Part shown: piece after piece, positions 13,806-22,303 of the stretch | Layout of the letters: the number at the start of each line of letters is the position of its first letter | How positions within the stretch are numbered: position 1 is the first letter of the stretch | Assembly: GCA_021787495.1 (NCBI GenBank) | Contig: JAJYLX010000001.1 | Location: 124,001 to 188,000 of the forward strand | Direction of reading: 5' to 3' | Length of the DNA: 64,000 nt | Origin: Microcaldota archaeon | Lineage (GTDB): Archaea; Micrarchaeota; Micrarchaeia; Micrarchaeales; Micrarchaeaceae | The notes under the pieces: generated by a model | The model's database searches: none | Seen by the model: the letters and a program-made list of their open reading frames with translations, nothing else | Told to the model about the DNA's origin: nothing | Translations under genes and position numbers: made by a program

Positions 13806-14405
13806 ATGGCCGAGTATTGGAGCGATTACACGGATTTTGTTCTGACCAACATAGATAGGAAGGTGGCCACAAAATACAAGGTTGCGCTAAAGAAACTGCT
13901 CGAAAACCCGTCCAAGTTCGCCTCCGCGCCAAACATACAGACCACAATAAAGAATCTCGGATCGGAGGTCGACGGCTACATAGACAACGCGATAGCGGGA
14001 ATGCCGGATGTCAAGAAGGCTCTCACCGACAACGTGCTGAAGGCCGATGCGGTGACGAAGCAGCTGGCGCAGAGCATAAGCATGCAGGCGAAGCAGCACA
14101 AGGTGCCGATGGTGAAGCCCGTTTCGATAAACCGCGACGAGACCCACGAGGAGACGATATCCGTTGACGATGCGGGCCCGGATGTGCTCGCCATGGTGGA
14201 GAGGCTAATCGGCGAGTCCGTGCTGGTCGCGGACTTCAGCTACGGCTACCAGAACTCGACGATAGGCAGCTGGCTCTTCAGCGGCCACAAGAATTACCTG
14301 CTCAATGTATTCCTGCCGGACAATGACGTCGCGATGCTCGAGGCCAGCAGGACAGAGATACACACCCTGCTGGACGCGGCGGGCGTCATAATAGAGGGAA
14401 TATGA
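13806..14405 (+). CDS. Hypothetical protein
   Basis: A 199-residue protein starting MAEYWSDYTDFVLTNIDRK. The first half is helical and lysine-rich (TKYKVALKKLLENPS, KNLGSEVDGYIDNAIAG); the second half looks mixed alpha/beta, with a final VFLPDNDVAMLEASRTEI. No transmembrane segment and no domain I recognise. It is translationally coupled (ATGA overlap) to the AK6-like kinase, so the two probably act together. The open frame extends far upstream over trm1 but that part is antisense; ATG 13806 is the natural start. Confidence 0.75.
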   Translation: MAEYWSDYTDFVLTNIDRKVATKYKVALKKLLENPSKFASAPNIQTTIKNLGSEVDGYIDNAIAGMPDVKKALTDNVLKADAVTKQLAQSISMQAKQHKVPMVKPVSINRDETHEETISVDDAGPDVLAMVERLIGESVLVADFSYGYQNSTIGSWLFSGHKNYLLNVFLPDNDVAMLEASRTEIHTLLDAAGVIIEGI

Positions 14406-14986
14406 GGGCGAGACCCGCCCGCGGCGGCCGCATCCTGATAGGCGTCACCGGCACCCCTGCCGCGGGCAAGAGTACGTTCGCCGCATCGCTCTCGAGGGCC
14501 ACCGGAATAAAATCAATAGAGATAAACTCGGTGCTCGAGTCGAGCCACTCGTTCTACTGGAAATCGAAGGATGGCGAGAAGGTCGCGAGGCTGAAGCCCC
14601 TCGGGAAACGCCTCGCCGCAATGACGGAGGGCGCGGACGCCATATTGGTCGGCCACCTGGCGCAGGAACTGGACCTGGAGTATGATTGCATGATCGTCGT
14701 CAGGGCCGGCATCCCCGTACTGGCAAAGAGGATGGGATCGAGGCGCTACGGGCTCGCGAAGATCAGGGAGAACCTTGCGTGCGAGGCCGTCGATTGCTGC
14801 GCGCCTAGGCTCCCAAGGTTGGCGGGAAGGGTGTTTGAGGTTGAGACCAAAGCGGAGAAGGCCGAAATGATAAGGGCGGTGGTCCTCGGGTCGTGGAGGG
14901 CAGGCGTCCGCGGCCTTAGAGTGCAGAAGAACAAGATGCCGGAGTTCGAGGCATTCATCAGGAAGCACAGGTACATGGGCCTCTGA
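14402..14986 (+). CDS. AK6/Fap7-type adenylate kinase
   Basis: A P-loop kinase of 194 residues with Walker A GVTGTPAAGKST (residues about 13-24), then INSVLESS where the NMP-binding part begins, and VGHLAQELDLEYDCMIVVRA, the 'hlahlL..cD.vivLR' motif typical of archaeal AK6-like enzymes. In eukaryotes and archaea this family (Fap7) works in small-subunit rRNA maturation as well as nucleotide interconversion. The C-terminal extension after residue 150 is basic. It overlaps the preceding gene by 4 bp. Confidence 0.83.
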   Translation: MRARPARGGRILIGVTGTPAAGKSTFAASLSRATGIKSIEINSVLESSHSFYWKSKDGEKVARLKPLGKRLAAMTEGADAILVGHLAQELDLEYDCMIVVRAGIPVLAKRMGSRRYGLAKIRENLACEAVDCCAPRLPRLAGRVFEVETKAEKAEMIRAVVLGSWRAGVRGLRVQKNKMPEFEAFIRKHRYMGL

Positions 14987-16345
14987 TCAGAGCGTCGTCG
15001 CCTCGACGTATTTCCTGTAGACGAGCTTCGCGACGCCCTCGGGCACGCTGTTCACCGATAGCCTCGCGGCCTTCAGGTGCGATGGCACGTCGTTCTTCAA
15101 TTCCTGACGCAGCAGGTCCCGGGGTCCGGAGTACTTGGACCTTTCGATAGCGACGACCCTGTGCCCCCTCACATACGTGGTCTTGTGGCGCTTCATGAAG
15201 GACTCGCACGCGCCCTTCATGAAGACCTCCGGCCCGTCCCTCGCAACGGAAAGTATCCTGTACCTGTTGACGAAGAACGCGATGACCCCGATCCCGCCGT
15301 CCATATTGTAGAGCGACAGCGCGGGCGCGAACGAATTGTCGTCCAGCCTCTTCTCCAGCCTTGCCGCAAGCCTGCCTAGCTGCTGGAAGATTATGTCGCG
15401 CGATATGTCCGGCACCCTGAACGTGAGGAAGTACGCGTCGACGCCCATGCGGCCAGCGATCCTCCTGAGCTTGCCTCCCGACCTGTCGTCGCCGAACTCC
15501 GCGCCGTAGAAGAGCTTCGCGGCCGGGTTCGCCAGAAATCTCCTCGATGCCAGGACCATGCGAGCCAATGCCGTTCTGGAGACGACCGCGGCGACGTTCC
15601 TTTCAGGGTCGGTCGGGTCTATGACTATGAAATCCGAGCCGAATCTCTTGAAGGCGTCCGGATCGTTTGTTACCTTCCTGTTCTTCGCATCTATGCAGAG
15701 CGGCAGCCTGAGCTCGGAGAATGCGCCCAGCACCGAGGCGAAGGACCCATAGTGATGCACAAGCAGCTCGCACAGGTAGCCCGAGAAGCCCTCACGCTCC
15801 GCCTCGGCGCCGTAGACATTGTGGAACCTCATGAAGGCCTTGACCAGGCGCACGTCGTCCTTCTGCCTCGTGGTAAGGTGTCCAAGCATGAACTCGTTGT
15901 GGAGCTGCGTGCGGTCGACCGACGACCCCATCTCGAACGAGTCCCTTATCTTGTAGGCGGGGACTATGTCGACCTTGATCGGGGGCTTCCTGAAGATGAG
16001 CTGCAGGTACGGGTGCTCAGCATACTTTATCACATAGCTCTCGCCGTTCTTCCTGTTGGTTATCCGTTTGGCGACCTCCATGCCCCTCCTTTCCATCGCC
16101 TCCTTGTCCATCGACCTGGGGAAGAGCAGGAAGATATCTATGTCGGAGTTGCCGCTTATCTGCGTGCCTCTTGCGACCGAGCCCGCGAGTATGATCTCGA
16201 CGTTTTTCGGGACCACCTTCCTCAGCCTGCCCATGATATCGTTCGACACGGCTCCTGCGGCAGCAATCTCCGCCTCGCTGGGTTTCACGTCATTCAGGAC
16301 GCGCTTCAACGTCTGGTGCAATCTGCCCTCGTTACCGGCTGCCAT
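14987..16345 (-). CDS. cca: CCA-adding enzyme (archaeal class I tRNA nucleotidyltransferase)
   Basis: Adds or repairs the 3' CCA of tRNAs; needed here, since the tRNA genes in this window do not encode CCA. The nucleotidyltransferase signature is clear: ILAGSVARGTQISGNSDIDIFL with DID carrying two of the catalytic carboxylates, and VDIVPAYKI with the third. The archaeal class I central domain follows (RLVKAFMRFHNVYGAE, GFSGYLCELLVHHYGSF). 452 residues is the family's normal length. It is transcribed toward the AK6 gene and diverges from the tRNA-Ala next door. Confidence 0.94.
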   Translation of the reverse strand: MAAGNEGRLHQTLKRVLNDVKPSEAEIAAAGAVSNDIMGRLRKVVPKNVEIILAGSVARGTQISGNSDIDIFLLFPRSMDKEAMERRGMEVAKRITNRKNGESYVIKYAEHPYLQLIFRKPPIKVDIVPAYKIRDSFEMGSSVDRTQLHNEFMLGHLTTRQKDDVRLVKAFMRFHNVYGAEAEREGFSGYLCELLVHHYGSFASVLGAFSELRLPLCIDAKNRKVTNDPDAFKRFGSDFIVIDPTDPERNVAAVVSRTALARMVLASRRFLANPAAKLFYGAEFGDDRSGGKLRRIAGRMGVDAYFLTFRVPDISRDIIFQQLGRLAARLEKRLDDNSFAPALSLYNMDGGIGVIAFFVNRYRILSVARDGPEVFMKGACESFMKRHKTTYVRGHRVVAIERSKYSGPRDLLRQELKNDVPSHLKAARLSVNSVPEGVAKLVYRKYVEATTL

Positions 16346-16399
16346 AGGCAGACTTCTGATAATACCTTTTTATATCCGAGCCACAAAAGCAGTAATCAG

Positions 16400-16473
16400 G
16401 GGCTCGTAGCTCAGTCCGGTAGAGTATCCCGTTCGCAACGGGGGGGCCGCGGGTTCAAATCCCGCCGAGTCCA
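16400..16473 (+). tRNA. tRNA-Ala (anticodon CGC)
   Basis: The acceptor GGGCTCG/CGAGTCC contains the G3-U70 wobble that identifies tRNA-Ala. D-arm GCTC...GAGT, anticodon stem TCCCG/CGGGG with loop TTCGCAA (CGC, reads GCG), T-arm GCGGG-TTCAAAT-CCCGC, discriminator A73. CCA is not encoded (the DNA continues CAAC). No intron. A TATA-like TTTTTATAT at 16365-16373 gives a start about 27 nt downstream. Confidence 0.93.
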
Positions 16474-16476
16474 CAA

Positions 16477-17043
16477 CTATTTCGTCAATACGATTCCGAA
16501 ATGGCCCTTTCCTACCTTGAACTTCCTGGCAATTTTGAACTTCGGGAACCACCGGAGATAGTCGGCTTCCGACATGCGTAGGCTGTTTGGCGGCCCATGA
16601 TGCCCTTCGCCGCCTTGCCCTGCGTCCTTCTTCCAGTCAACGACTACTATCTTCCCTTCAGGCCTCAGGATCCTGGCGACCTCTGCGCTGGTCTTATCCC
16701 TATCCATGTCATGGAATGAATTTGCCATGAAGACCACATCTACGGACGAGTCAGGAAGGGAGATCCTTGATGAATCCTCTTCCAGGAACCTCACCGCCTT
16801 GCCGCGGACCGTCTTGCGTGCTACCGAGAGCATCGCCTTGCTGCTATCAATGCAATAAAGCATGGACGCGAACGGCTTCAGCTTTGCGGCATAGAACCCC
16901 GGACCGCAGCCAAGATCTACTATGGCTAGCTTCCTTGGCCCGATAATGTCCTTTAGGAACGCGGTGTCTTCAGAGCGCTCCCTGTCCATGCCAAGCATTC
17001 GACGTGCCGCATCCTTGTCCCAGACGCGGTGGTGATCCTCCAT
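16477..17043 (-). CDS. Class I SAM-dependent methyltransferase
   Basis: A 188-residue Methyltransf_11/25-type enzyme. Motif I is AIVDLGCGPGFYAAKL, then YCIDSSKAML (SAM ribose-binding acidic residue), VVFMANSFHDM and LRPEGKIVVVDW. The substrate is not evident; a WxKDAG stretch after motif V resembles small-molecule methyltransferases. The start at ATG 17043 is preferred over TTG 17052 because the TATA box (GTTATAAAG, complement of 17066-17074) is then at leaderless distance. The stop lies 3 bp from the 3' end of the convergent tRNA-Ala. Confidence 0.82.
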   Translation of the reverse strand: MEDHHRVWDKDAARRMLGMDRERSEDTAFLKDIIGPRKLAIVDLGCGPGFYAAKLKPFASMLYCIDSSKAMLSVARKTVRGKAVRFLEEDSSRISLPDSSVDVVFMANSFHDMDRDKTSAEVARILRPEGKIVVVDWKKDAGQGGEGHHGPPNSLRMSEADYLRWFPKFKIARKFKVGKGHFGIVLTK

Positions 17044-17120
17044 GTTTTCCAATTAGCTGCATGCCTTTATAACGGTACAGGGGCGTAAGATATAAAGCAC
17101 AACCGAGCGAAGTGAGGTTA

Positions 17121-17735
17121 ATGGTTGGAAGACGGCAGAGTGCGTCCGGCCTAAAGCTGGCAGGCTCGCTCATTCTTGTCGCTGTCATACAGTTCATCCT
17201 CCTGATGACGGTCTCGGAGGCCCTCTATCCGCACTATAGCGTTTCCGCGAACTACATCAGCGACCTCGGCGTCGGTACCACTGCGCCGATATTCAACACT
17301 TCGATAGCGCTCCTCGGCGTAGCTGTGGTGGCAGCCGCCTATCTTATGAGGCGCGGCCTAGGGTCCATGGTGTTCAGCGTGCTCGTCGCGCTTGCCGGAA
17401 TAGGAGCTATCTGCATCGGAGTCTTCAACGAGAGCTTCGGCATGCTGCACACTTATGTCTCGGTCTGGACCTTCCTCTTCGGGGCGTTCGCAATGCTGTA
17501 TTCCGTCAGGATAACAAGGTGGCCCCTTGGGTATCTGTCTGCGCCTCTCGGCCTGCTTTCGCTCTTCTCCCTGGCGATGCTCGGGTTCTTCCCGCAGGCT
17601 TTCGGCCTCGGCGTCGGAGGATTCGAGAGGCTCGTGGTTTATCCCTTCCTCCTCTGGGGGCTGGCCCTTGGCGGCTACATGCTGGGCCTTGCCAGCCGGG
17701 GAGACGCTCAAGAGGCCTCCAGCAATGAAGGCTAG
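17121..17735 (+). CDS. DUF998-family membrane protein
   Basis: A 204-residue integral membrane protein with about six hydrophobic helices. The DUF998 pattern is visible: a first helix, then YPHYSVSANYISDLGVG (the conserved 'Y....nyiSdLG' segment), later NESFGMLHTYVSVWTFLFGAFAML and a final FERLVVYPFLLWGLALG. The role of this family is not known. ATG 17121 lies about 27 nt from the TATA box TATAAA at 17091, so the transcript is leaderless; the upstream GTG (17112) is less likely. Confidence 0.75.
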   Translation: MVGRRQSASGLKLAGSLILVAVIQFILLMTVSEALYPHYSVSANYISDLGVGTTAPIFNTSIALLGVAVVAAAYLMRRGLGSMVFSVLVALAGIGAICIGVFNESFGMLHTYVSVWTFLFGAFAMLYSVRITRWPLGYLSAPLGLLSLFSLAMLGFFPQAFGLGVGGFERLVVYPFLLWGLALGGYMLGLASRGDAQEASSNEG

Positions 17736-17810
17736 ACTGCCGCCCTCCATCCGACCAATACAAATTAATACATGCGCCAATCATATTATGGCAGGGCGGT
17801 TGATGGGGAC

Positions 17811-18668
17811 ATGCACACGCTGAAATTGGATGGGGTGAGTTCAGGCTACAACGGGAAGCCGGTGCTCCATGACATCAACTTTACCGCAAGCGAATCGTCC
17901 GTCTATGTAGTGCTCGGGCCGAACGGCGCGGGGAAGACGACATTATTCAGGACGATAGCGGGGATACTGGAACCCATGTCGGGGAAGGTGCTGCTAGACG
18001 GGAAGGAGATAGGATCGGCGAAGGAGCCCAGGGGGAGCATAAACTACCTTTCGCACTACAACGCACTGCCGGACGAGATGACCGTATACAACGCCCTGAG
18101 GTTCTACTCCGGGATGGAGGGCGGCGACCCTGACAGGGTGATAGACCTGCTCGGGCTGGAGAAGCTCAGGGACAAGAAGATCTCCGACCTCTCGCAGGGC
18201 CAGAAGAAGAGGGTCTCGATCGGGAAGGTCTTCCTCAAGGAGAGGGCGCTCTACCTGCTGGACGAGCCCACAGCCAACCTCGATCCAGGGCTGTCGAAGG
18301 AGATACGCGACCTCATACTCAAGCTCAGCAAGGACAGGCTGGTGCTCTACTCGTCGCACAACCTCTATGAGGCGAGCGACATCGGCATGAACCTCATACT
18401 GATCAAGGAGGGCAAGCTGGCGATGTTCGACAGGATATCAAACGTGCGCTCGAAGGAGTACAGGGTCGGCATAAGGGCCTCGAAGGACATAACGAAGATA
18501 GTCGACGCGAGGAAGGATGCGAACGGGTACTATGTCCTGACCGTGTCGAAGCCTGAGGAGGCGGGCCTCGCGCTGAAGAAGGTCGTGGAGAGCGGCGTGC
18601 TCGTGACGGAGATGAGGGAGCTCGACAACCCGCTCCAGGAGCTGTTCGACGGCAAGGGTGGCGTGTGA
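17811..18668 (+). CDS. ABC transporter ATP-binding protein
   Basis: A single nucleotide-binding domain: Walker A GPNGAGKTTLF, Q-loop region INYLSHYNALPDEM, signature LSQGQKKRVSIG, Walker B ALYLLDEPTAN, and the H-loop SSHNLYEA. Residues after about 225 form a short C-terminal regulatory part (EYRVGIRAS...). The type is that of DrrA/CcmA-like exporters for which the membrane part is a separate protein, here the next gene, whose start overlaps the stop. The start at ATG 17811 follows GGGGAC; the frame is open to ATG 17772. Confidence 0.9.
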   Translation: MHTLKLDGVSSGYNGKPVLHDINFTASESSVYVVLGPNGAGKTTLFRTIAGILEPMSGKVLLDGKEIGSAKEPRGSINYLSHYNALPDEMTVYNALRFYSGMEGGDPDRVIDLLGLEKLRDKKISDLSQGQKKRVSIGKVFLKERALYLLDEPTANLDPGLSKEIRDLILKLSKDRLVLYSSHNLYEASDIGMNLILIKEGKLAMFDRISNVRSKEYRVGIRASKDITKIVDARKDANGYYVLTVSKPEEAGLALKKVVESGVLVTEMRELDNPLQELFDGKGGV

Positions 18669-19462
18669 TGGCACAGAGGATGAAAGGCATGGCATCCGGC
18701 AATCCGAGCGTAGTCACGGCCAAAAGGTCGATGGGCATAAGCAAGACCTATGCCGCGATGACGGCCTTCTTCATAATCCTCGCGATAGCGGCATGGAATC
18801 CGGCCTACTACTCGCATGCGGCCGGCGCGAACAGCACCACGTCGAACTCCTCGCTGGTGAGCAATGTGCTGTCCAAAGCGGTACCATCGGCCACCGGAGC
18901 AGGCGCCCCGGGAGGGATCGCCTTCCTGGCAGTGCCCCTGGACGTAATCCCCGGCATAATGGTCTCCATGGCCGTGCTCATACTCTTCGTCTATGACAAG
19001 AACAGCGGCGTGCTCGAGTACATGTTGTCGCTCGGGATGACGCCGCGTGACATATACATGCGGTACCTGAAGGCGGCGCTGCTGCTTGCCGCCCCCGTGA
19101 TGGTGATATTCGCGGCCGGCGACATACTCTACATAAGCGCGCTCTTCGGCACGGCCACGGCGGCCACTCTGCTTCCTGTGCAGCTGATAACGATACCCTT
19201 CTCGCTGGCGGTTGTGACATTCATGGTCATCGCGATGATGGCGTTCAGCTCCCTGCAGAAGACGAGGGCGGGCAGCAACCAGCCGATAGGGCTGGTCGTC
19301 GGATATGCTGCGACCATACCCGCCTACCTCACGGCGATATTCCTGCCGTTCAGCAAGGCGATGTATGCCGATATCGTATTGGCCGTCGTCATCGCCATCG
19401 TCTCGCTGTCCTTCCTCAGGTATTCGGGGAAGCTGATCAAGAGGGAGAAGTTCCTGCCGTGA
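18668..19462 (+). CDS. ABC transporter permease (ABC-2-like)
   Basis: A 264-residue membrane protein with about six hydrophobic helices and a Ser/Thr/Asn-rich loop (residues about 50-75) that should face outside. The cytoplasmic-loop motif LEYMLSLGMTPRDIYMRYLKAA is characteristic of ABC-2/NatB-like permeases, which couple to a separate ATPase. It overlaps the ATPase gene (TGATG; GTG 18665 would also overlap), so the two form one transporter. The cargo is unknown. Confidence 0.82.
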   Translation: MAQRMKGMASGNPSVVTAKRSMGISKTYAAMTAFFIILAIAAWNPAYYSHAAGANSTTSNSSLVSNVLSKAVPSATGAGAPGGIAFLAVPLDVIPGIMVSMAVLILFVYDKNSGVLEYMLSLGMTPRDIYMRYLKAALLLAAPVMVIFAAGDILYISALFGTATAATLLPVQLITIPFSLAVVTFMVIAMMAFSSLQKTRAGSNQPIGLVVGYAATIPAYLTAIFLPFSKAMYADIVLAVVIAIVSLSFLRYSGKLIKREKFLP

Positions 19463-19496
19463 ACCTGCTTGTTCTACCGATTTCATACCCTGTTCT

Positions 19497-20291
19497 ATGG
19501 CTTTGGTGAGCATTCCGATTGCCGGTGTCGCGTTGCAGAACATAGACCTGATATACCTGGCCCAGCCGCTGGTTGTCACTGCCGTTGCCGTGCTGCTTGT
19601 CCTGTACTGGCGGAAGAGAAGGAGCCTGACTTGGTGGGTGCTGCTCTATTCCCTGGCCGCGTACGCGATCGCGATAATCGCGAAGACCGTATTCCAGCTG
19701 TTCACCGCCTCTGCGGTGGCGTCGACCGGCAGCCTGGCGGCGATGGGCGCGTACCTTGGCCTGCAGACGGTTGCCCTGGAAGTGGGCCTGGCGTACGCCT
19801 TCGCGAGGGTCGCCATATCGAAGGGCCGCATGTCGAGGAAGGACGCCTCTGGCTACGGGATCGGCCTCGCGTTCTGGGAGAATGGCGTCCTGCTCGGTGC
19901 GCTCTCCGCGGTGAACCTCGCGGCGCTGTACCTCACGCTTGGCGCCGGCGGCGCAGCGGCCTCTGCCGCGTTCGCCTCGGTGTCGTCAACCCAGCCCGCG
20001 CTCCTCTATTCGGCATCGCAGGCGCTGCCGTCCGTGCTGCTCGGCATGCTCGAGCGAATGTCGTCGGTGATGTTGCACGCCGCATGGGGGTTCCTCGCGT
20101 TCCTGGCGGCGTTCTACAAGAGGAGGAGATACCTGTTCGCCGCCCTGCCGATGGGGCTGGTCGACTCCCTTGTCGTGCTTTCCGGTGTTATAGGTACTGC
20201 ACCACTTGAGGCGCTCATCTTCGCCGTGGCGCTCGCCTCGGTCGCGGTGGCGTGGTGGGCCTCGCGCGACGCCGGGCGCGCAAGGGCATAA
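19497..20291 (+). CDS. YhfC-like polytopic membrane protein
   Basis: A 264-residue membrane protein with seven or eight hydrophobic helices. A Glu in GIGLAFWENGVLLG and the Glu/His pair in ERMSSVMLHAAWGFLAF resemble the putative metal-binding sites of the YhfC and CPBP families of intramembrane proteases, where E and H on separate helices form the site. It lies 34 bp behind the ABC permease and is probably in the same operon; it may process or protect against what the transporter handles. Family assignment is by motif only. Confidence 0.6.
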   Translation: MALVSIPIAGVALQNIDLIYLAQPLVVTAVAVLLVLYWRKRRSLTWWVLLYSLAAYAIAIIAKTVFQLFTASAVASTGSLAAMGAYLGLQTVALEVGLAYAFARVAISKGRMSRKDASGYGIGLAFWENGVLLGALSAVNLAALYLTLGAGGAAASAAFASVSSTQPALLYSASQALPSVLLGMLERMSSVMLHAAWGFLAFLAAFYKRRRYLFAALPMGLVDSLVVLSGVIGTAPLEALIFAVALASVAVAWWASRDAGRARA

Positions 20292-20297
20292 CCAGGC

Positions 20298-21050
20298 CTA
20301 CTTCGCCTGGGCCAGCACCTTCTCGGATATCATGCCGCCGAGCCAGGTGCCCGCCGCTACCTCCGGCAGTATGACGACATGGACGCCGGCCTTGCTGAGC
20401 TTCGGCAGGTCCTCGTCGTGGTTGACCCTCGCTATTATCCTGACCTTCTTGTTCAGCGTCTTTATCGTGACGGCGGCTATCGCGTTCTCGCCAGCGCTGT
20501 CGCTGCAGAGCACCACCGCCTTCGCGTCGTGGACCCTTATTGCCTCGAGGAGGTCGGTGCTGCTCGCACTCCCGACCACTGCCAGCTTGCCGCGCGCGTG
20601 CATGCGCCTCGCCTCTCTGTCCGTGTCCGTTATTATTACGCTCTGCACCCCCTTCTCGCTCAGCTCCTGGTCTAGGGTCTCGGCGAAGCTGTTCAGCGGC
20701 GCTATTATGACATGGCCGGTCAGCCTTCGCACCTTCCTCATGGTGCTGCGCTGCCTGAGGTCTATGCCCCTTATGAAGCTGTAGAAGACCGAAGTGAGGA
20801 ACGCGGTGAGTATGACGAACGCGATTGCCGCAAGCGCGTCCGCGACGAGCAGCGGCACGCTCGTCATGGCCACGCTGTCTGCAACGAGCTCGCCAGGGTA
20901 CCATATCGCCAGCACGCCGAGCACGGTCCACACGAGCGCGTTTAGCGCGTCCAGTCCCGCGGCCATGGCAAGGACGAACGTGGCGAAGAACATCGAGGCT
21001 ATTATGACCACGAACAGGTTCCTCGTGCTCTTTATGCCTACGTTTATCAT
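20298..21050 (-). CDS. Two-TM channel-like protein with RCK_N (TrkA-N) domain, degenerate pore
   Basis: Residues 1-95 contain two long hydrophobic helices (LFVVIIASMFFATFVLAMA; ADALAAIAFVILTAFLTS) separated by a re-entrant-like segment NALVWTVLGVLAIWYPGE, where MthK-like potassium channels have TVGYGD. Residues about 110-240 form an RCK_N Rossmann domain (HVIIAPLNSFAETL, VIITD, LAVVGSASSTDLL, AKAVVLCSD). The nucleotide-binding GxGxxG is reduced to APLNSF. It is last in a three-gene cluster of RCK proteins and 4 bp from its upstream neighbour. Ion selectivity cannot be inferred, since the filter is not canonical. Confidence 0.75.
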   Translation of the reverse strand: MINVGIKSTRNLFVVIIASMFFATFVLAMAAGLDALNALVWTVLGVLAIWYPGELVADSVAMTSVPLLVADALAAIAFVILTAFLTSVFYSFIRGIDLRQRSTMRKVRRLTGHVIIAPLNSFAETLDQELSEKGVQSVIITDTDREARRMHARGKLAVVGSASSTDLLEAIRVHDAKAVVLCSDSAGENAIAAVTIKTLNKKVRIIARVNHDEDLPKLSKAGVHVVILPEVAAGTWLGGMISEKVLAQAK

Positions 21051-21054
21051 CGGC

Positions 21055-21819
21055 TCACGCTATGCTCAGTATCTGCTCCCCGACCTCCTCGCCCGCCAGC
21101 ACCTCCGGTATGATGCACTGGTCGGCGCCCGCGCGCATCACGTTCACCAGGGCGCCCGTGTTCTTCACCCTTACTATGACCTTCGCGTTCTTGTTCATCC
21201 TCTTGATCGTTATCACGGTCACGGCGTCCTCGAAGTCGCTGCCTGAGTCTATGACAACCGCGCGGGCGCTCCTGACCGATGCCTCGTTGAGGAAGGCCTC
21301 GTTCGTGAAGTCCCCGTCTATAGCCGTGTACCCGAGGTCGTGCAGCATGTCGACCTTGCTCCTCTCCTTCTCTATTATCACGAACTCCTGGTTCAGCCTG
21401 GAGAGGTCCCTGGCGAGCCTCTCGGCGAAGTTCGAATAGCCGCAGATGACCACGTGGTTCCTCAGCTTGCGCGCCGTCAGCACGCTCATCCTGTACTTGA
21501 GGTTGACCCTCCCGGCGAACTCTATGACCGTGGCAATCACGAAGCCTATCAAGACTATCCTCGCCACGCCGTCTATCACCAGCATCGCGAAGAACTGGTA
21601 GAAGTCGCGGGTGAGGAACGCGACGTTCACCGTGGGGTAGTATCCGACGGCGTCGAACAGCACCGCGAGGCTGTAATACGCCCCCACGTAGCCGTTCTCG
21701 AATATGTCGGACATGACGAACACCGACACGGCTATCAGCCCGCCTGATATGAGTATGATGAGGAGTATGGTCCTGACCGCGACGCTCTCCTCCTCGGCCC
21801 TCTGCAGCTTCGACTCCAT
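21055..21819 (-). CDS. Two-TM channel-like protein with RCK_N domain, degenerate pore
   Basis: Architecture as in MthK-type channels: TM1 (TILLIILISGGLIAVSVFVM), a pore-helix region ending LAVLFDAVGYYPTVN, TM2 (FAMLVIDGVARIVLIGFVIA), then RCK_N from residue about 118 (HVVICGYSNFAERLARDL, FVIIEKE, TAIDGDFTNEAFL). The selectivity filter TVGYGD has become DAVGYYPT, keeping VGY. The glycine motif GYSNFA is close to the consensus. The gene sits between the other channel-like protein and a soluble RCK_N protein, so a heteromeric channel with regulatory subunits is plausible. Confidence 0.78.
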   Translation of the reverse strand: MESKLQRAEEESVAVRTILLIILISGGLIAVSVFVMSDIFENGYVGAYYSLAVLFDAVGYYPTVNVAFLTRDFYQFFAMLVIDGVARIVLIGFVIATVIEFAGRVNLKYRMSVLTARKLRNHVVICGYSNFAERLARDLSRLNQEFVIIEKERSKVDMLHDLGYTAIDGDFTNEAFLNEASVRSARAVVIDSGSDFEDAVTVITIKRMNKNAKVIVRVKNTGALVNVMRAGADQCIIPEVLAGEEVGEQILSIA

Positions 21820-21827
21820 CTACATAC

Positions 21828-22259
21828 CTACTTTATACCGAGCTCCTTTATGATCTCCTTGCTCGCGCTCTTCTGCGGCATTATAACGTAATCCGCGCCG
21901 GCCTCGGACAGCTTCTCCCTCAGGAAGTCGTCGTTCGCCCTTGTCGCTATGAAGACGGACTTGTTCAGGTCCCTTGCGGTGAGCACCGCGAACAGGTTCT
22001 TCGCGTCGTTGTCCATGACCACGGCCACGGCCTTCGCGGTCTCGATCGAGGCGCCCTTCAGCACGCTCGACTGCGTCGCGTCGCCCACGACAACCCTGTA
22101 GCCGCGGTCCTTCAGCACCCTCGCCTTCTCCTGATCCAGCTCTATTATCACGAAGTCGATGTTGTTCTCCTTGAGTATGTCGACTATGCGCTGGCCGACT
22201 ATCCCGCAGCCGCATACTATGGCATGGTTTGACAGCTCCTTCTTCTCGGTCGTCGCCAT
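21828..22259 (-). CDS. Soluble RCK_N / TrkA-N domain protein
   Basis: A 143-residue single Rossmann domain: HAIVCGCGIVGQRIVDIL with intact GxGxxG, FVIIELDQEKARVL with the ribose-binding acidic residue, VVVGDATQSSVL, and AVAVVMDNDAKNLFAVLTAR. It binds NAD(H) or another nucleotide in homologues and regulates potassium channels or Trk transporters. It is the first gene of the cluster with two channel-like proteins and the only one with a complete nucleotide-binding motif, so it is probably the sensor subunit. ATG 22259. Confidence 0.85.
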   Translation of the reverse strand: MATTEKKELSNHAIVCGCGIVGQRIVDILKENNIDFVIIELDQEKARVLKDRGYRVVVGDATQSSVLKGASIETAKAVAVVMDNDAKNLFAVLTARDLNKSVFIATRANDDFLREKLSEAGADYVIMPQKSASKEIIKELGIK

Positions 22260-22303
22260 CGAATCACCTTCCTACCAATCGGAGGCAAACAATTTAAAGA
22301 GTG

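Noticed and set aside
18530-19579. 349-codon frame antisense to the ABC permease
   Set aside because: Composition-driven shadow; the sense frame encodes membrane helices and couples to the ATPase gene.
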